Below, piece by piece: positions 1 to 12,789 of a DNA stretch of 64,000 nt. Source of the stretch: Cucumis sativus (Eukaryota > Streptophyta > Magnoliopsida > Cucurbitales > Cucurbitaceae); NCBI RefSeq assembly GCF_000004075.3, contig NC_026660.2, forward strand, positions 434,001 through 498,000. The letters run 5' to 3'. The position numbers were made by a program, and so were the translations under genes. Within the stretch, counting starts at the first letter, position 1. The number at the start of each line of letters is the position of its first letter. The notes beneath the pieces were generated by a model, which was not told the DNA's origin, made no database searches, and was given only the letters and a program-made list of their open reading frames with translations.

Positions 1-756
1 ATCTACAAAAGTGAAAACTGCTCCTGCCTAAACTTATGCATATTTAAAAAAAAAAATTAATAATGAATTTAACCTTCCACCTTCCATATAGAACGTTGTA
101 TCAATTATTATTATCAAGTTAAGCTTATTTTCTCGGTTTGGTGTTATTTGATTCTTGTGACAAGATAATGTGTAATAAACTATAAAACAGAGTTTTTTTT
201 TAATCTTATTTATTGGATCTATGTTTTGACTACATAACATTGAATTTTTTTTTTAAAAAAAGAGGTGACAGAGAAGTCTGATTTCGTTTTTAAATTCATT
301 GAATTTAGAGAATATATCTCTTGTTATTCGTCAGAACCTAAGATTACTATTTTTTTATTTATTATTTTACTGTTTTTCAAATTTATGTTTGCTATTCTTT
401 TTCCTATTTTTCTTACTATTGGTTTGTTAAGGAACATTTGGATTCTTAAGTAAAAACTAATTTTAATTTTGGCATAGTTTTTTAAAACATTAATAAAAAA
501 GAACAACAAAACAAAACAAAACAAAGGAGCTTAAGGTGAAATGATGGGTGGAATAGTATACAGTTTAACTTTTGAAACAAAAAGAAAATTAAAGACTAAA
601 AAGAGGTTGAGTCTTTTAAATTTAAAAACTACATAGACGTAATAGTAAAATTTAGAATAATATTGTCTAGAATTTAACCTTAGTATCTCAATGCCCATAT
701 CAGTAGATAAATTGTAATGTTGTTCTAAATCTTCATTTTCAAACTCAAATTGTCAG
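1..756. other. AT-rich DNA upstream of the first visible CYSC1 exon
   Basis: No convincing coding exon is seen here. The stretch ends in a splice acceptor (CAG at 754-756) leading into the first visible exon of the beta-cyanoalanine synthase gene, so at least its right part is intron. The transit peptide and first exon of that gene must lie further left, outside the window. Short open frames here encode only low-complexity hydrophobic or lysine/isoleucine-rich peptides. Confidence 0.6.
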
Positions 757-3190
757 CTCATTGGGAAAACTCCATTGGTATATCTTAACAAAGTCACCGA
801 GGGCTGTGGAGCTTACATAGCTGTTAAGCAAGAAATGATGCAGCCTACTTCCAGCATCAAAGACAGGTAGAGCCACTCTTTTCATAATGCATTCTCTTCT
901 CAATATCTTTGATCGCTTTCATTTATATAATATGTTCTGTTTCCTTTTGTCATCAGACCGGCCTTCGCGATGATCAATGATGCTGAAAAGAAAGGCCTGA
1001 TTACTCCTGGAAAGGTCAGCTTTATCAACTCATAGACTACAAAATTTTACTAAAAATTTTTCTTTTCTGAACTTTGTTTTACGATATAGACGACTTTAAT
1101 TGAGCCAACGTCGGGAAATATGGGCATCAGTATGGCATTTATGGCTACCCTGAAAGGCTACAAAATGGTTCTAACCATGCCTTCTTATACAAGCTTGGAG
1201 AGGAGAGTTACAATGAGAGCATTTGGAGCTGAGTTGATTTTAACGGATCCAACTAAAGGCATGGGAGGTACTGTCAAAAAGGCTTATGATCTTTTGGAAT
1301 CCACACCTGATGGTTTCATGCTCCAACAATTCGCGAACCCTGCCAATACTCAGGTACCTAACAAAGTCCATTTTCCTTAGTTAATTTCTAGGCAGTTCTT
1401 CGAAAGCACGACGAAAAGGCGCTGGTAGATATATGGTTGACCTGAAGATGGGTTTTTTCATTAAAAAAATTGAACTAACAGGTGCATTTTGAAACCACTG
1501 GGCCTGAGATTTGGGAAGATACAAATGGACAAGTTGACATTTTTGTGATGGGAATAGGCAGTGGAGGGACTGTCTCTGGAGTAGGACAGTATTTGAAATC
1601 CCGAAATCCCAATGTTAAGGTATGTGATTATGTGATGAAGTTTTGGTGAACATAGATTAGAGTTTCTTATTAATGGTTGATGTTTTGGTTCATTACTGAA
1701 GATTTATGGAGTGGAGCCTGCTGAAAGTAATGTACTGAATGGCGGTAAACCAGGTATGATCACAATGGTTTTTCAAGAAAAAGTTTCCGACTTCTTTTAA
1801 AAATGGGTTAAGAAATCAGCAATCAAAAATAGAAAAATAATTGATTCATAGATTTATGTGGTTCACTACCAGTGTTAGCTGTGACCATGACAAAAGGAGA
1901 GAGCAATTTTATTATTAAATAGAAAAAAATCAAATTATAAATAAAGAAACAGATCTAGGATTAGAGAGTTTACACAGTGCACTCCACTACACTACGTAAA
2001 TAAAACAAATACGAAAACAACCCCTTATATTTGAAGTCATTTGAAGTGCCAAATAAGTCATTCCAACAAAATGCCCTGTTTATACTAATCCAAAAAGTGT
2101 GGAAGCTTTCGTCTAGATAGCGTATCCATGCTGATTACATTAACTGTGAAAAATAGACATGAAATCTAATATAGGCCATGTTTTTGAAGAAATTCCTTTC
2201 TTGTGTAAAGACATTTAAAAAGGAGACGCTTTGTTTCCATATGCCCGAATTCATGTTCTAATTTTTCAGAAAACAACATGTCATTGGATTGTATCATGTC
2301 GTGTCCGTGCTTCTATTGTGATCAATGGAAAATTCTCTATTGTGGCTCTTATCAATTTTCATTGATTGCTACCTGAGTGGTAAAGAAAACTGATGGGGCC
2401 TGGTGTTGTCAATTGGATTAGGTCCTCATCATATTACAGGCAATGGGGTTGGATTCAAGCCAGACATATTGGATATGGATGTTATGGACAAAGTTCTTGA
2501 AGTAAGTTACTAAAGTTTGAAAATATGTTAGTCAAGGGCCCCTCGATAATGATTTTATTCTTACTTTTTACATTCTTCATATATTCTTTTCTCCTTAAAA
2601 TTACAAATTTACGTATTCTAAAAAAATTTACTTGCCAGGTAAGTAGTGATGATGCTGTAAACATGGCTAGGGAACTAGCAGTAAAGGAAGGACTAATGGT
2701 AAAAAACCAAGCACTAAACTTTTCCCTTTTCCCTTTTAGAATCATACTATAAACTCTTAAAAACCAACTTTTTGGCATCATTTCCCTCTTTTGGTTTACG
2801 ATTATTAGAGCTTCAATTTTCTGGTTGGTTCAGGTGGGAATATCATCCGGAGCCAATACCGTTGCTGCGCTCAGGCTTGCGAAATTACCCGAAAACAAAG
2901 GCAAACTTATTGTGGTAAGAAAAGAAAAGGCAAAAAATATCATTCCCTTCCTGCTTTCTTAAACAATCTGTAGAGATAAATGTATATAGGCTAAGATGAT
3001 CATAACCAGTTGTGAATATTTTTATAAAGATGACCGAATGGATATCGGAATAAGAAGACGGTATAACTTTGTTGTTTGGTTGCATTTTCAGACGGTTCAT
3101 CCAAGTTTTGGGGAGAGATATTTGTCATCTGTTCTGTTCCAAGAACTAAGAAATGAAGCTGAGAACATGCAACCAGTCTCAGTTGATTGA
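757..3190 (+). CDS. CYSC1: Bifunctional L-3-cyanoalanine synthase/cysteine synthase (5' partial, nine exons)
   Basis: This PLP enzyme makes beta-cyanoalanine from cysteine and cyanide, detoxifying cyanide released during ethylene synthesis; in plants it is mitochondrial. Exons: 757-866, 957-1014, 1090-1353, 1482-1619, 1702-1753, 2422-2501, 2639-2698, 2834-2914, 3092-3190, all with GT-AG borders and consistent phase, giving 313 residues. The first exon starts at [13 protein letters not shown]. The PLP lysine lies in PTSSIKDR at the exon 1/2 join. The substrate loop reads TSGNMG and the phosphate loop [10 protein letters not shown]. Ordinary O-acetylserine(thiol)lyases have TSGNTG and GTGGT there, and these substitutions are known to mark cyanoalanine synthases. 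The C-terminus [14 protein letters not shown] is typical. The N-terminal exon with the transit peptide is missing, so targeting cannot be read. The gene converges on the ELM2 gene, with 1.6 kb between the stops. Confidence 0.93.
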
Positions 3191-4795
3191 GTCAATTATG
3201 GTTATTGACTTTAATGGTTTCCATATCATGGGGAAATTACATATTCATCCAAGCTTATGTTAGATGAAAGTCTTGTGGTTCATCTTGTATTGCTTGAATA
3301 GTTCTCTAGAAAGGCGCTGTGAGATATGTCTCTTGTAAGTTGTAATCTCTATAGACCAATAATGTGAAATGGCAAAGGTTCAATTCCTCAACTTTGAAAG
3401 TGTGTGTGATATATGTGTTTGAATTTTCAATTTTGCTCCTAATTTGATTCTATAACTTCAAAAATCTCTAATAATATTTTTACCTCTCAATTTTGTATTG
3501 TAGATTTGTAAAAAATGAGTTGATTTATCATATTAAAATTTTTTAAATGAAACTTCCCTTTTTGGTTCTTAATTTTTAGTTTTTAAAAAATAGATGTGTT
3601 TAGCAATTCATTCCCATTTTTTGTTTTCAAAACAATAAATTGTTTTGTAAATTAAAAAAAAATTAAAAAAAAAACCAAAATCTAAAATGTTTACCAAATG
3701 AGACCTTGACGGATTTTGTATTTTATAAATTTGTGAAATAAAAATGTTCATATGTAAATTTTAAATTTAGTTCATACATAATAGTTTATTGCTGATTTTT
3801 AAAAATAAATTATTACATTTTAACATTTTTACCTTTTAATTTTAAAAACAGCTTCTACTTGAAACTATCTTTTTCTATAAAAATTATTATTGAAAATATA
3901 AAAACTAAAATTCAATCCATACAAAAAACTCGAAAATATATAGTTTAAAAATAATATTTTTACATTGAGAGATAAAAAAAAGGTCCTTAGAAAATCAACT
4001 TTTAAATTTTAATTTTGAAATCCTATCATCTAAATGAAGAACTAATCAATTAATTTTTGTAAACATTAGCTAACATAAAAACGTTGTGAAAATGTGAAAC
4101 CAACTAAAAAAAGAAATTTGTACAAATACTTCTTACATGCTTAGGAAAATTGTAAAAAATAGAACACAAAAATTGAAGTCCAAAATCATTTATAACCAAC
4201 TCAACCATATTCTATACCTCAAATGCTCCCTAATTAAGCACCCTATAAGACCCGAACATCACATGTCTTCAAAAAAATCCAAAACCACCATAGGGTTTAT
4301 ACTGTGATTATAATATTTTTAAAGGGTGAGATGATGCTTGTACGTCTTTTCACATGTCAACATCAGCGACAGCGAATATACAAAGATGAAACTTTAGAAT
4401 GAACAGAATAGCATCCCCTTCGCAACTAGATCTATTTGCCTTCTTTATGAGGGCCTTGCGACCAAGATCCTTATCATTTCTAGGAGACAAATTCTAGCAA
4501 AACAATTCATCAACACTTCAATTTGATCCAAACCGAACAACATAACCCAATACCAAAATTGCTTGAGCCTCTGAATTCAGCTCGTTAATGTAACAATGAC
4601 TCGGTAAATCATGATGCCTCCATCCCCTTAGCTCTCCATTTAGCCATAGGCTACAACTGTAGCTTTCCATGTAACATCACAAAAGAATTTTCCATATCCC
4701 ACTTGACAAAAATGATTAATCAAAAATGCAGATTTCCAAAATCAGAATCAACATTGGTACTCTGTCAAAATCTGTTTTCAAGCGATACCCCAAGC
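3191..4795. other. Convergent intergenic region
   Basis: This is AT-rich DNA between the stops of the cyanoalanine synthase (+) and the ELM2-type gene (-). The first 200 bases are probably 3' UTR of the former and the last few hundred that of the latter. Around 3560-3710 there is a degraded TTTGGT/ACCAAA-flanked stretch that may be an old MITE remnant. No open frame resembles a protein family. Confidence 0.5.
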
Positions 4796-7700
4796 TTATC
4801 GTGGCTTCTTAGGAGAGTAGAAAATGGAGCCAGATGAATTATGCACTTCGTTTCCAAATCCATTGGTTGCAGTTCCGGATTCTGATTCCTCATCACTATT
4901 GATTTCATTTGGCGTAACTCGATTTTGGTGTCCTCTACGACGCAAAAGAAAGACATTATAGTAGTAGCCAACAAGATCTGCCTTGCTCCTAGAAGGAAAT
5001 GACTCAATGATATCTTCCCAATAAGATATCCCAAGGGACGGAGGGTTTGATGACACTATGTCCTCGAATTTTTTCTCATCGTCCACCGTCCAAGCAAATG
5101 TAACTTCTTCCCCCATCTTATCAAATCTCCATTGAAGAAACGCGTCGCCCAACTCAAGCTTCAATTTGTGCCTTTTCTCAGAAACGTGAAATTGGACACA
5201 GCCAACCGAATTGGGGTCCATGCACCCACAAGGATCTCGCCTTCCTCTTCCAATGGGATCCCTTTCAACTAGATATCTGTTCCTTCCTTTCTTCAAGGGC
5301 CAGTCTTGGGTTCCCAACCACTTTAAATCACTCTTGGATATCACACCATTCCATTCCGGGACTCGAGCTTGATAATCTGACCCCAGAGGAACGGGCTTGT
5401 AATCATCTAATGAATCTGTAGGAGACGAATCACTTGCTTTAGAAACAGGTTCTTGAGAAAGATCCTTTTTATCCAAGCTTAATCTCTTCCTAAGATTGTA
5501 AATCGGAGCTGTATCATCATCGTACATACAAGGATGCATCTTCTGGTTTTTCTGCAATAGAGAAGATAAATTGAACCAAATAATAATAAAGACTTTCAAG
5601 CTAAAGTAATAGAAATGATGTGGTCAACTAGGAAGGAGAATAAATAGATGAGAAATAGTAATCTGATCATTATGTTGTTTACATCTGTTAAATCCTTTTT
5701 TTAAAAAGAACATATATGTACATTAATCAATTTTACCTATATAGAAATATTAACTTTTTGTTTCATTTATTCTTCCTTTCCTTCGAATTTAATTCGTTTC
5801 TATACACAGTATAATAAAATTTCAAACATATTGATGCAATAAGAAATTATTTAAACTCAACATCAATAAAGGAACTAATATAAGTTCTAAATTTTAGGGC
5901 ACAAAAATGATTTTAATCTTATTTTGATCCCTAACTTCCACAATCATTTGCTTTCATTTTCTTGTAGTCAATTCTTTCATCTGCTTTCATTGTCTTGCTG
6001 TCAATATTTTTTGGTCCCTAGACTTTGCATACTATCTTTTCTTTATCGTTGTTTAATTTCTATGATGTAAAACACCTCTCATATGTAGTACACTTATAAA
6101 ATTTAGTGTTAGTACTAGAAATAGAGCCTAAGATTAGAAAATTAACAAGGAAAAAAATCTTAGTTAAAAAACCAAAAATAGAGTAGGGTGAAGAATAACG
6201 ATTTAATTATCAATTTATGGTTTATGGTAAAGTTAGTATACATTCTCAATTGCACAGTTCATGAAGGGCATTCTCCAAATTATGAAATCTCGAGTTCTTC
6301 AATGGTTGGAATCAAAATAAGGCAAGGATAAAACTTAAAGAGATAAAATGGTCAACTTTTCTTTAACGACCTTTGTAGCTAGTAGCTACTATGAATGAAA
6401 GATTATTTTTAGTTGGTATTAGCTTTTGTGATAGCGATAGATTGCTATTTAACTAAACTTTGGGTGCTTTTAAATCTCCTCAATTTTGAGGCTACATTTA
6501 GATATTTTAATGGTTGGATAGAAATATTTTTAGTCTAGATTACAAACCATTGTGGATATAGTGGTAAAAATAAAATAAATGACTAAGAGATCATGAGCTC
6601 GATCCATGATGACCACTACCAAAGTATAATATCTTGTAAGATTCCATGACATCTAAATGATGTAGGGTTAGGTTGGTTATCTCTGTCGAGGTGCATATAA
6701 ATTGATCCAAAACACCGATGGGTATCAAAATGAATTCTTAGTCTAGATTAGGTTTTCTAGTTTTTTTGTTCTCCTTTTTAAAGTAACTGAAAATATATAT
6801 TTTTTAAAAAAAAGGTAAAAAAACGAAGAGAGAGAGAGCTAGGGGAGGGATGAGCAACCCCTCTCCCAACAAAAACTAATAAAGCATCGGCTTCCAATTT
6901 TGTAGAATTGGACCTAGGCTATAATTACAAAATAATATTTTGTGCTTCAAGGCACCAAAGAAAAAAAAATAGAATTAGAGTTTGTTTACCAGTTGAATTT
7001 CACATAATTAAGGCAGAAATCAAACAATAAGAGCTAGTTATGAGATTCTTCAAACCATAAGAACGATTAAGTTTTAAAACCACAAAGCTTTCTCCAAAAT
7101 CATAGGGATCAATTTTCCAATTTAATCAATATATTACCAGTTGCTTTGTAAAAAGAAAATCTAATTAAATTTTACAAATTCACTCTGTTAACATGGGGAG
7201 AATCTAAGGGTGTCCTGTGTTTCGTTTAATTTTTCAAGTATTTAATTTTAAAAATAGAAAACATTGAAATATTTAGCAAAATAGATTTTGAAACACTTTC
7301 AAAGTTTATTTTAAATAGTTTTTATAGTAGATATTGACTACTTACCTAAAAACTAATTTCCTATCAAGTTTTCTAAGCACCAAAATGTAGTACCATGAGA
7401 TTAGTTGAGGTGGACTTAAGTTGACCAGAAAATTCATATATATAAAAAACGGTTTTAAATAAAAATGTTTTTTCTTTTTTAATTTTAGCAACCATTCAAA
7501 ATAAATTTTAAAATATTTTTAAAGTTTATTTTAAACAAATTTTTCTAGTGAACATTGACCACTTACCTAAAAATTAATTTTCTACTAGTTTTCTTGACAT
7601 CAAAATATTGTAGAGTCGGACAGGTTGTCCCATGAGATTAGTCGAGGTGTACTTAAGTTGACTAGTACACCCACATATATTAAAAAAAGTTTTATAAAAA

Positions 7701-9265
7701 GCGTTTTAAATAAAAATGTTTTGAAAAACATTTTTTTTTCTAGTGAATCAAATAATCCCTAAATGTTAATCATAGTTATACTTTGGTATTTTATTTAACG
7801 TAGATGATGTTAATCATAGTTATACTTTGGTATTTTATTTAATGTAGATGATGCATGTCCTTCCGGGTTAACTTGACAATTTTGGATATCTGATAAAATC
7901 TTAAGAATTTGTAAATATCACACTGTAGCTACTATTCTATTTCGTGTTTCTAAAAAACAGGCTACTATTCTACATTTCTTAGGGTAAAATAATTCCAAAT
8001 TAATGATGTTTTTTTCTGCTTAGTGTTTCTACTAAAGTACTTCCTCTCAGAGTACTAAAATCATTCATGCATCTGCAATCACCCAACCTAGAAAATGTTC
8101 TCAATGCATTTTTTATACTCTTAAGAACATTTTCAAGCACACTCTGACTAGTGACTACAAGCAGATCAAAAATAAAAAATAGCGGCTGAAGCTTCAAGCT
8201 ATTGACCACAACAGAACAAGGCTAAATGAAATCGATGTCTTAAATAGTTTAATTTTCTTCTTAATAAGGGAACCACTATTTTAAACAGCTAATCCTCCAC
8301 GTATCTTCTTAAGAAGACATAATTATCAGAATTGATAAGATGGATTCTTTAGTTTTATTTACACACAGACACAAGGTCATGGAACCATAAGCAACATAAA
8401 GAAAGACCACTGCAGAAGTTCCTAAAAACTAAAGAGGATCATAACATTAAAAACTAGCACGATAGATATTATGGCAGATAAAGAAAAAAAAATTACTACA
8501 GTGATTCAGCGATAAATTCTAAAGATTAAGTCTTAGCTCCATTTTGGCTTTCACAATGAGGATCTTCAGTTTACAATGACAAGAACATTATTTAAGATGT
8601 AAATATATACTAATCAAAATGCATGGTATGAAAATCATTTCAAGATGGACTGATAATATGAAAAACAAAACAAGACTAAAGCAGCCTAAAAACTACCACA
8701 ATCAGCTTTATCATGAGACAAACTTCATACATGCACAGAGATAGACATTTTTTTATCACCACGTCATGCAAATCAACAATTTTAAATGAGTAAAGATCTA
8801 AATGCAAACAACATGAGCATGTATGTAAAGTACCTGCATGAAAGATTGTTCGCTACTTGAATCAACTTGTCTTTTCAAGAACATTTCCTCTCGAACCACC
8901 AAAACCTGTTTCCAAATCTCTTCATTTCCATATGATTTCCATTTTGACTTTTCTGGTAATGAGGATATTGAGGGATCGCAAGGGTTTCTTGCAATACCTT
9001 TAAGCCAATCAAGCAATCCCAACATTGGTTCCTGCTTACTCTTCTCCTGGACAACATTTGTTTCCTTGACGAAAGGTGGATCAATAATTTGTACATCCCC
9101 ATTTTCAGTATTGCAATGTTCAATATCCTTGAATTTCTTGCTTCTGCGAGGAAATACATCCCCACTCTTCATCCTATCACTCTTCATATCAAATATTCGC
9201 TTGGAAAAATCTGAAATGGAATTGTCGTCAAAGGCAATACAATTCATGAACTCATCTGACAACAT
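4796..9265 (-). CDS. ELM2/SANT-type nuclear protein, ARID1/ARID2-related (two exons)
   Basis: Exon 1 is 9265-8834 (144 aa) and exon 2 is 5551-4796 (251 aa plus stop), joined in phase 0 across a 3.28-kb intron, for a 395-aa protein. Exon 1 carries a conserved box near residues 85-125 (GLLDWLKGIARNPCDP, then SKWKSYGNEEIWKQVL). Exon 2 begins KNQKMHPCMYDD. It continues with an ELM2-like segment from VPEWNG to GRGRRDPCGC, then a SANT/Myb-like helical region around residues 295-355 (ending GYYYNVFLLRRRG) and an acidic tail with SDEESESG. ELM2/SANT proteins join histone-deacetylase or chromatin-remodelling complexes, so a nuclear chromatin role is inferred. Arabidopsis ARID1/2 share this C-terminal half but carry an upstream ARID domain; none was found upstream, so this may belong to the shorter ELM2-only group. 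The start is the first Met of a long open exon. A 5' UTR intron (donor near 10346) is likely. Confidence 0.85.
6543..6737 (+). mobile_element. tRNA-derived SINE with perfect 13-bp target-site duplication
   Basis: This 195-bp insertion in the ELM2-gene intron is flanked by identical 13-mers TTAGTCTAGATTA at 6530-6542 and 6738-6750. Its left part has a polymerase III A-box-like stretch (TGGATATAGTGG, from 6552) and a B-box-like stretch (AGCTCGATCC, 6596-6605) about 40 bases apart, as in tRNA-derived SINEs. The body continues with GTAGGGTTAGG and GTCGAGGTGCA and ends in a short A-rich tail (ATCAAAA). There is no coding capacity. Related 3' parts recur at 7385-7700. Family assignment needs a repeat library. 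Confidence 0.75.
7285..7705 (+). repeat. Diverged direct repeat containing two 5'-truncated SINE tails
   Basis: Two units of roughly 200 bp (about 7285-7470 and 7500-7705) share, in order, TTTATTTTAAA, ATTGAC-ACTTACCTAAAAA, a TTTTCT-A-CA-CAAAAT box, CCATGAGATTAG, CGAGGTG/TGAGGTG, ACTTAAGTTGAC, an A-rich run and TTTTAAATAAAAATGTTTT. The part from CCATGAGATTAG through ACTTAAGTTGAC matches the 3' half of the SINE at 6543-6737. These look like an old SINE-bearing segment duplicated in tandem and then mutated. Confidence 0.6.
7763..7850 (+). repeat. 44-bp tandem duplication (two copies)
   Basis: Units 7763-7806 and 7807-7850 both begin ATGTTAATCATAGTTATACT and end GTAGATG. They differ at one base (ACG versus ATG near the end). 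The duplication is recent and intronic, with no sign of function. Confidence 0.9.
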
Positions 9266-10720
9266 GATTGCCGTTCTCTTTTGGTTTCAACCCAACTCTC
9301 AACCATATTACGAGACACTACCACTCCTTTCGCTTAATTTTCATACAAGAAGTCCTAGTTGCTAGCTCCATTCCTGCCCCACCGTCCAAGCACTACAACA
9401 CACAAGTCAAACCTAGATGTAATCGAGAACCCCTGAACTCAGCAGCCTTCTTCCAATTCCTGTCTTGTAACATCCAAAGTTCAAACTGCAGAGTCTCTTT
9501 TTCACACAACTTTCCCCAGCTCTCTGAATCCAAATACTTGAGTTAAAGTAACTTCAAAAAAGAAGAACACTCATTCCCAATCAAGAATCTAACAAAGTCA
9601 ATTCAAAACAACCTCACCCTTTTATCTGTCAGAATCACTATGTCCTTAGCCAAATCGACGAAGAAATAAAGAACAAGCACCGTTGATGTGGAACAGAAGG
9701 AAAAAAAGAGAACCCAAGCAAGCTTTCGAAAAGGATATCAAACAGATCTTCAACACTACGACCTATTAAAACAAATCCAAGCGATACCCATTTCGTTCAA
9801 TCTACTTCGCAGCACCTTGGTAATCTAATTCAGACTCATCAGCAAACATCCAACATCCTGCCATAAATTGGAATTCAAACCCTAAAAATCAGATGCAATA
9901 CTAAAAAAAAAAACGAACCCCAGGTAATAAAATTTCGAGAAGACGAAAAGACATGACACAAATCAGGTGGATGAAAAGAACAACCACTTGGTAACCACAT
10001 ATTGGACTATCATCAATTGGGTTTCGACGATCAATGTTTTGGCGGGAAAACAAGATTGATCTAGGGTTTATTTTTGAAAACAAAAAGTTAAATATCCAAT
10101 CCATCCCGCCATTGGCGTCATATTTGCAGATATATTGAAATGTCATTATACAATACAAGAGACAAAAAAGCGAAGATGAAGTATTTCTACTTCCGTCCCT
10201 TGACCATAATAAGAGAGTAGAATTCAAAGTGTATGAAGAAAATACAGAGACCCCAATTCAATACAGGGAAAAAGAAGGAATATACCGCCATTTTTAATGG
10301 TGATTGGAAGAGCGAAAAAAGAAAAATAAAAGAAAAATAAAGGTACCTGTTAATAATTGTGTTTGTGTGTGTGTGTGTGTTTTTGGTTTTGGAAGGAAGC
10401 GTTTTCTACGCAACTCTGTCTACTACTTCTACTACTAATCTACCGCCACACATCCTTTAAGTTTTGGCTTTGGCTTTGGTTTTGCCTTTTGGTTTTGGTT
10501 GGTCCTTCTCTCTCTCTCTCTCTCTCTCATTTGGCCATTTTTTCTTATAATGTTCTCCCCTTTTTATAAGGTTTATTTTATGAGGATCTTGGAAAAGATA
10601 AAGAAAGATTGGAATTTTGGAAGGATTTTTAGTTTCTAAACCAAAAAAGAAATAGTGATTTTTTTTTAGGGTTTTGAGGAAGGGGTAGAGCCTACAATTG
10701 GTCACCCTTATTTATAATCA
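9266..10720 (-). promoter_or_regulatory. 5' leader, probable leader intron and promoter of the ELM2-type gene
   Basis: On the minus strand a good splice donor (AACAG then GTACCT) lies at about 10346, and no coding exon joins it to the Met at 9265, so a 5' UTR intron of about 1 kb is likely. Upstream are a GT run (about 10361-10380) and a CT run (10508-10529) that reads as GA on the gene strand, a common plant core-promoter element. Telo-box-like AAACCCTA motifs occur near 9880, 10070 and 10670. Open frames on either strand here have no family resemblance. Confidence 0.45.
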
Positions 10721-11738
10721 AAATTGATGAGCTAACCTTGGTTTGAATTTAACCTTCTGGTTGAGTTAAGGTAAATAATGAGACTTGCTTTTTTCTTTTC
10801 GTCAAAATACCATTTTGCTTACTTTAGGGTTCATTTGATTTTTTTTTTCAATAAATCAAATTTAATTGGACATATTTTAGAAAGAAAGAAAAAACAAGTT
10901 TTCTATGTGGGATAGTCGTAAAAATAACAATTTAATTCAAAATATTTGTATATATAATAACTTTTTAAAAAAATTACAAATATATAAGATCTGTAAAATC
11001 TATCAATATTGATCAATCACCAATAGACAGACATAAGAGTTTATGAGTAATAGAAGCCTATCATTGATAAGTTTTTCTATTTTTTCAATTTTCTTAAAAT
11101 GTTACTATATATATATAAAAAATGATTTTATATGATAAATTTTTTAAATCAATTTGTAGAAAGATGATTTAGAGTGTTTAGTAGTGATCTCTGTAATTTG
11201 TATAATTCTTAAAATTATCATAAGACTTCAAAAGTCATCTACCTTACTTTCACGTTGACATGACTACCAATACTCTTTGTTGACTAAGTGTGATCATTGT
11301 CACGTCAGCCAATTATGACGACTACTTGGAGGAGATTTTTCCAATTACCTCTCGGCTCCATCTATCGTAACCCGTCAACTTTCGTTACAACAATTGTTTA
11401 GAATTACTAATTCATTGCAAAATTATCAAAATTAGCATCTAAAAATTTTCATCTTTCAAAACTAACATCTTTTTTAAAAACTTGTTGAAATAATAGTTAT
11501 TGTCGGTGTGTCTCGATTCGACCATCGAGATTTTAATAATAAGAAAAATGTTAATTTTTACCTCCATACATTGTTTTGAGTTTTATTTATCAAGTCAAAA
11601 TGAACCCAACATTTTCTTAAATTTTCCAATTTTTAAGCAATTTCCCCATGCAGTAAAATTTTCAAATGGTTCCCTCAATTCTGTTTTAATTTTCTAAAAT
11701 TTCAAATGGATTTACCCATTCTCTAAAGGATTTTGCAT

Positions 11739-11909
11739 TGTGATTTTAAAATTTTGTTCAAAACAGTAATAGTAAATAAATGAGGAATGGTTAGTAAAAA
11801 AAAAAGAAACTATTTATAAAATATGTGATTTTAAAATTTTGTTCAAAACAGTAATAGTAAATAAATGAGGAATGGTTAGTAAAAAAAAAAAGAAACTATT
11901 TATAAAATA
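11739..11909 (+). repeat. 85-bp tandem duplication (two copies)
   Basis: Copies begin at 11739 and 11824, both with TGTGATTTTAAAATTTTGTT. They are identical except for one extra A in the poly-A run of the second copy. This indicates a recent duplication by slippage or unequal exchange. Confidence 0.9.
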
Positions 11910-12789
11910 TATCAAAAAAACAATTGAGTTATAAAAAGGAATTTTAAAAATAAAAGAATTGAGGTTCATGCCAAAATTTTAATGGAGTGGAAAGTGTTTT
12001 TTTTTTTATTTTAAAAATAGTAAATTTTACAAAAATATTTATAACTTATACTAAATTTTGTTATTTATAATTATTGATATGGTATAATGATATAATACTA
12101 TATTTCTTTATAGAATACAAAATTTTGCTACTATTCATACATATTTTAATTTATTTTTTTATTTTTAACAATGTTCCTACATATTATAACAAATTTATAT
12201 ATTTTTTAATATTTAGCAAATTATTGTTTTTTCCAAATTATATGAATTTCCCAAATTTCAAATGATTTGCCATTTAACAAATATATTTTCCAAATTTATT
12301 CAAGTTTATTGAACGTTTTTAAATTTTGAAAAAGGTCAATTTTGTGAATGTTGATGTTAATGTTGACTGAGATTTCACTAAAAAACTCAAACATATCAAA
12401 ATTTGGTGAAAGATTTTTTAAAAAAAAGAAAATTTAATAGAAAATTTGGCAAATGTCTTAAATTAAAATTTATTTTCTTAATTAGAATTTTGTATATTTG
12501 TCTGTCAAATTTAATATCATTTTTATTATTTATTGTATATACTTTTCAAAATTAATTTCAAATTATTTCCTTATTCATGTTAAACACAAATTTATTAGGT
12601 AAACTACTTATTTATGTTACTAATTAATGTATGCTTTTTTTATGGAAATAGTTCATTTTTTAATATGAAAAGAAAATTTTTCTAATATGAAATAATTTAA
12701 TAATTAAATATAAACTTATATAACTATTTTCATCACCTTATTAAAAATCTTAGAAAAATTTTCTGGTGTCGACAAGGAGTTCTGTATCA

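Noticed and set aside
3560-3720. Possible further MITE copy (TTTGGT and ACCAAA ends)
   Set aside because: The inverted ends are short and too degraded to separate from the poly-A/T background.
8838-9365. 175-codon plus-strand frame
   Set aside because: It is antisense to exon 1 of the ELM2-type gene, whose minus-strand reading has recognisable conserved motifs and proper splice sites.
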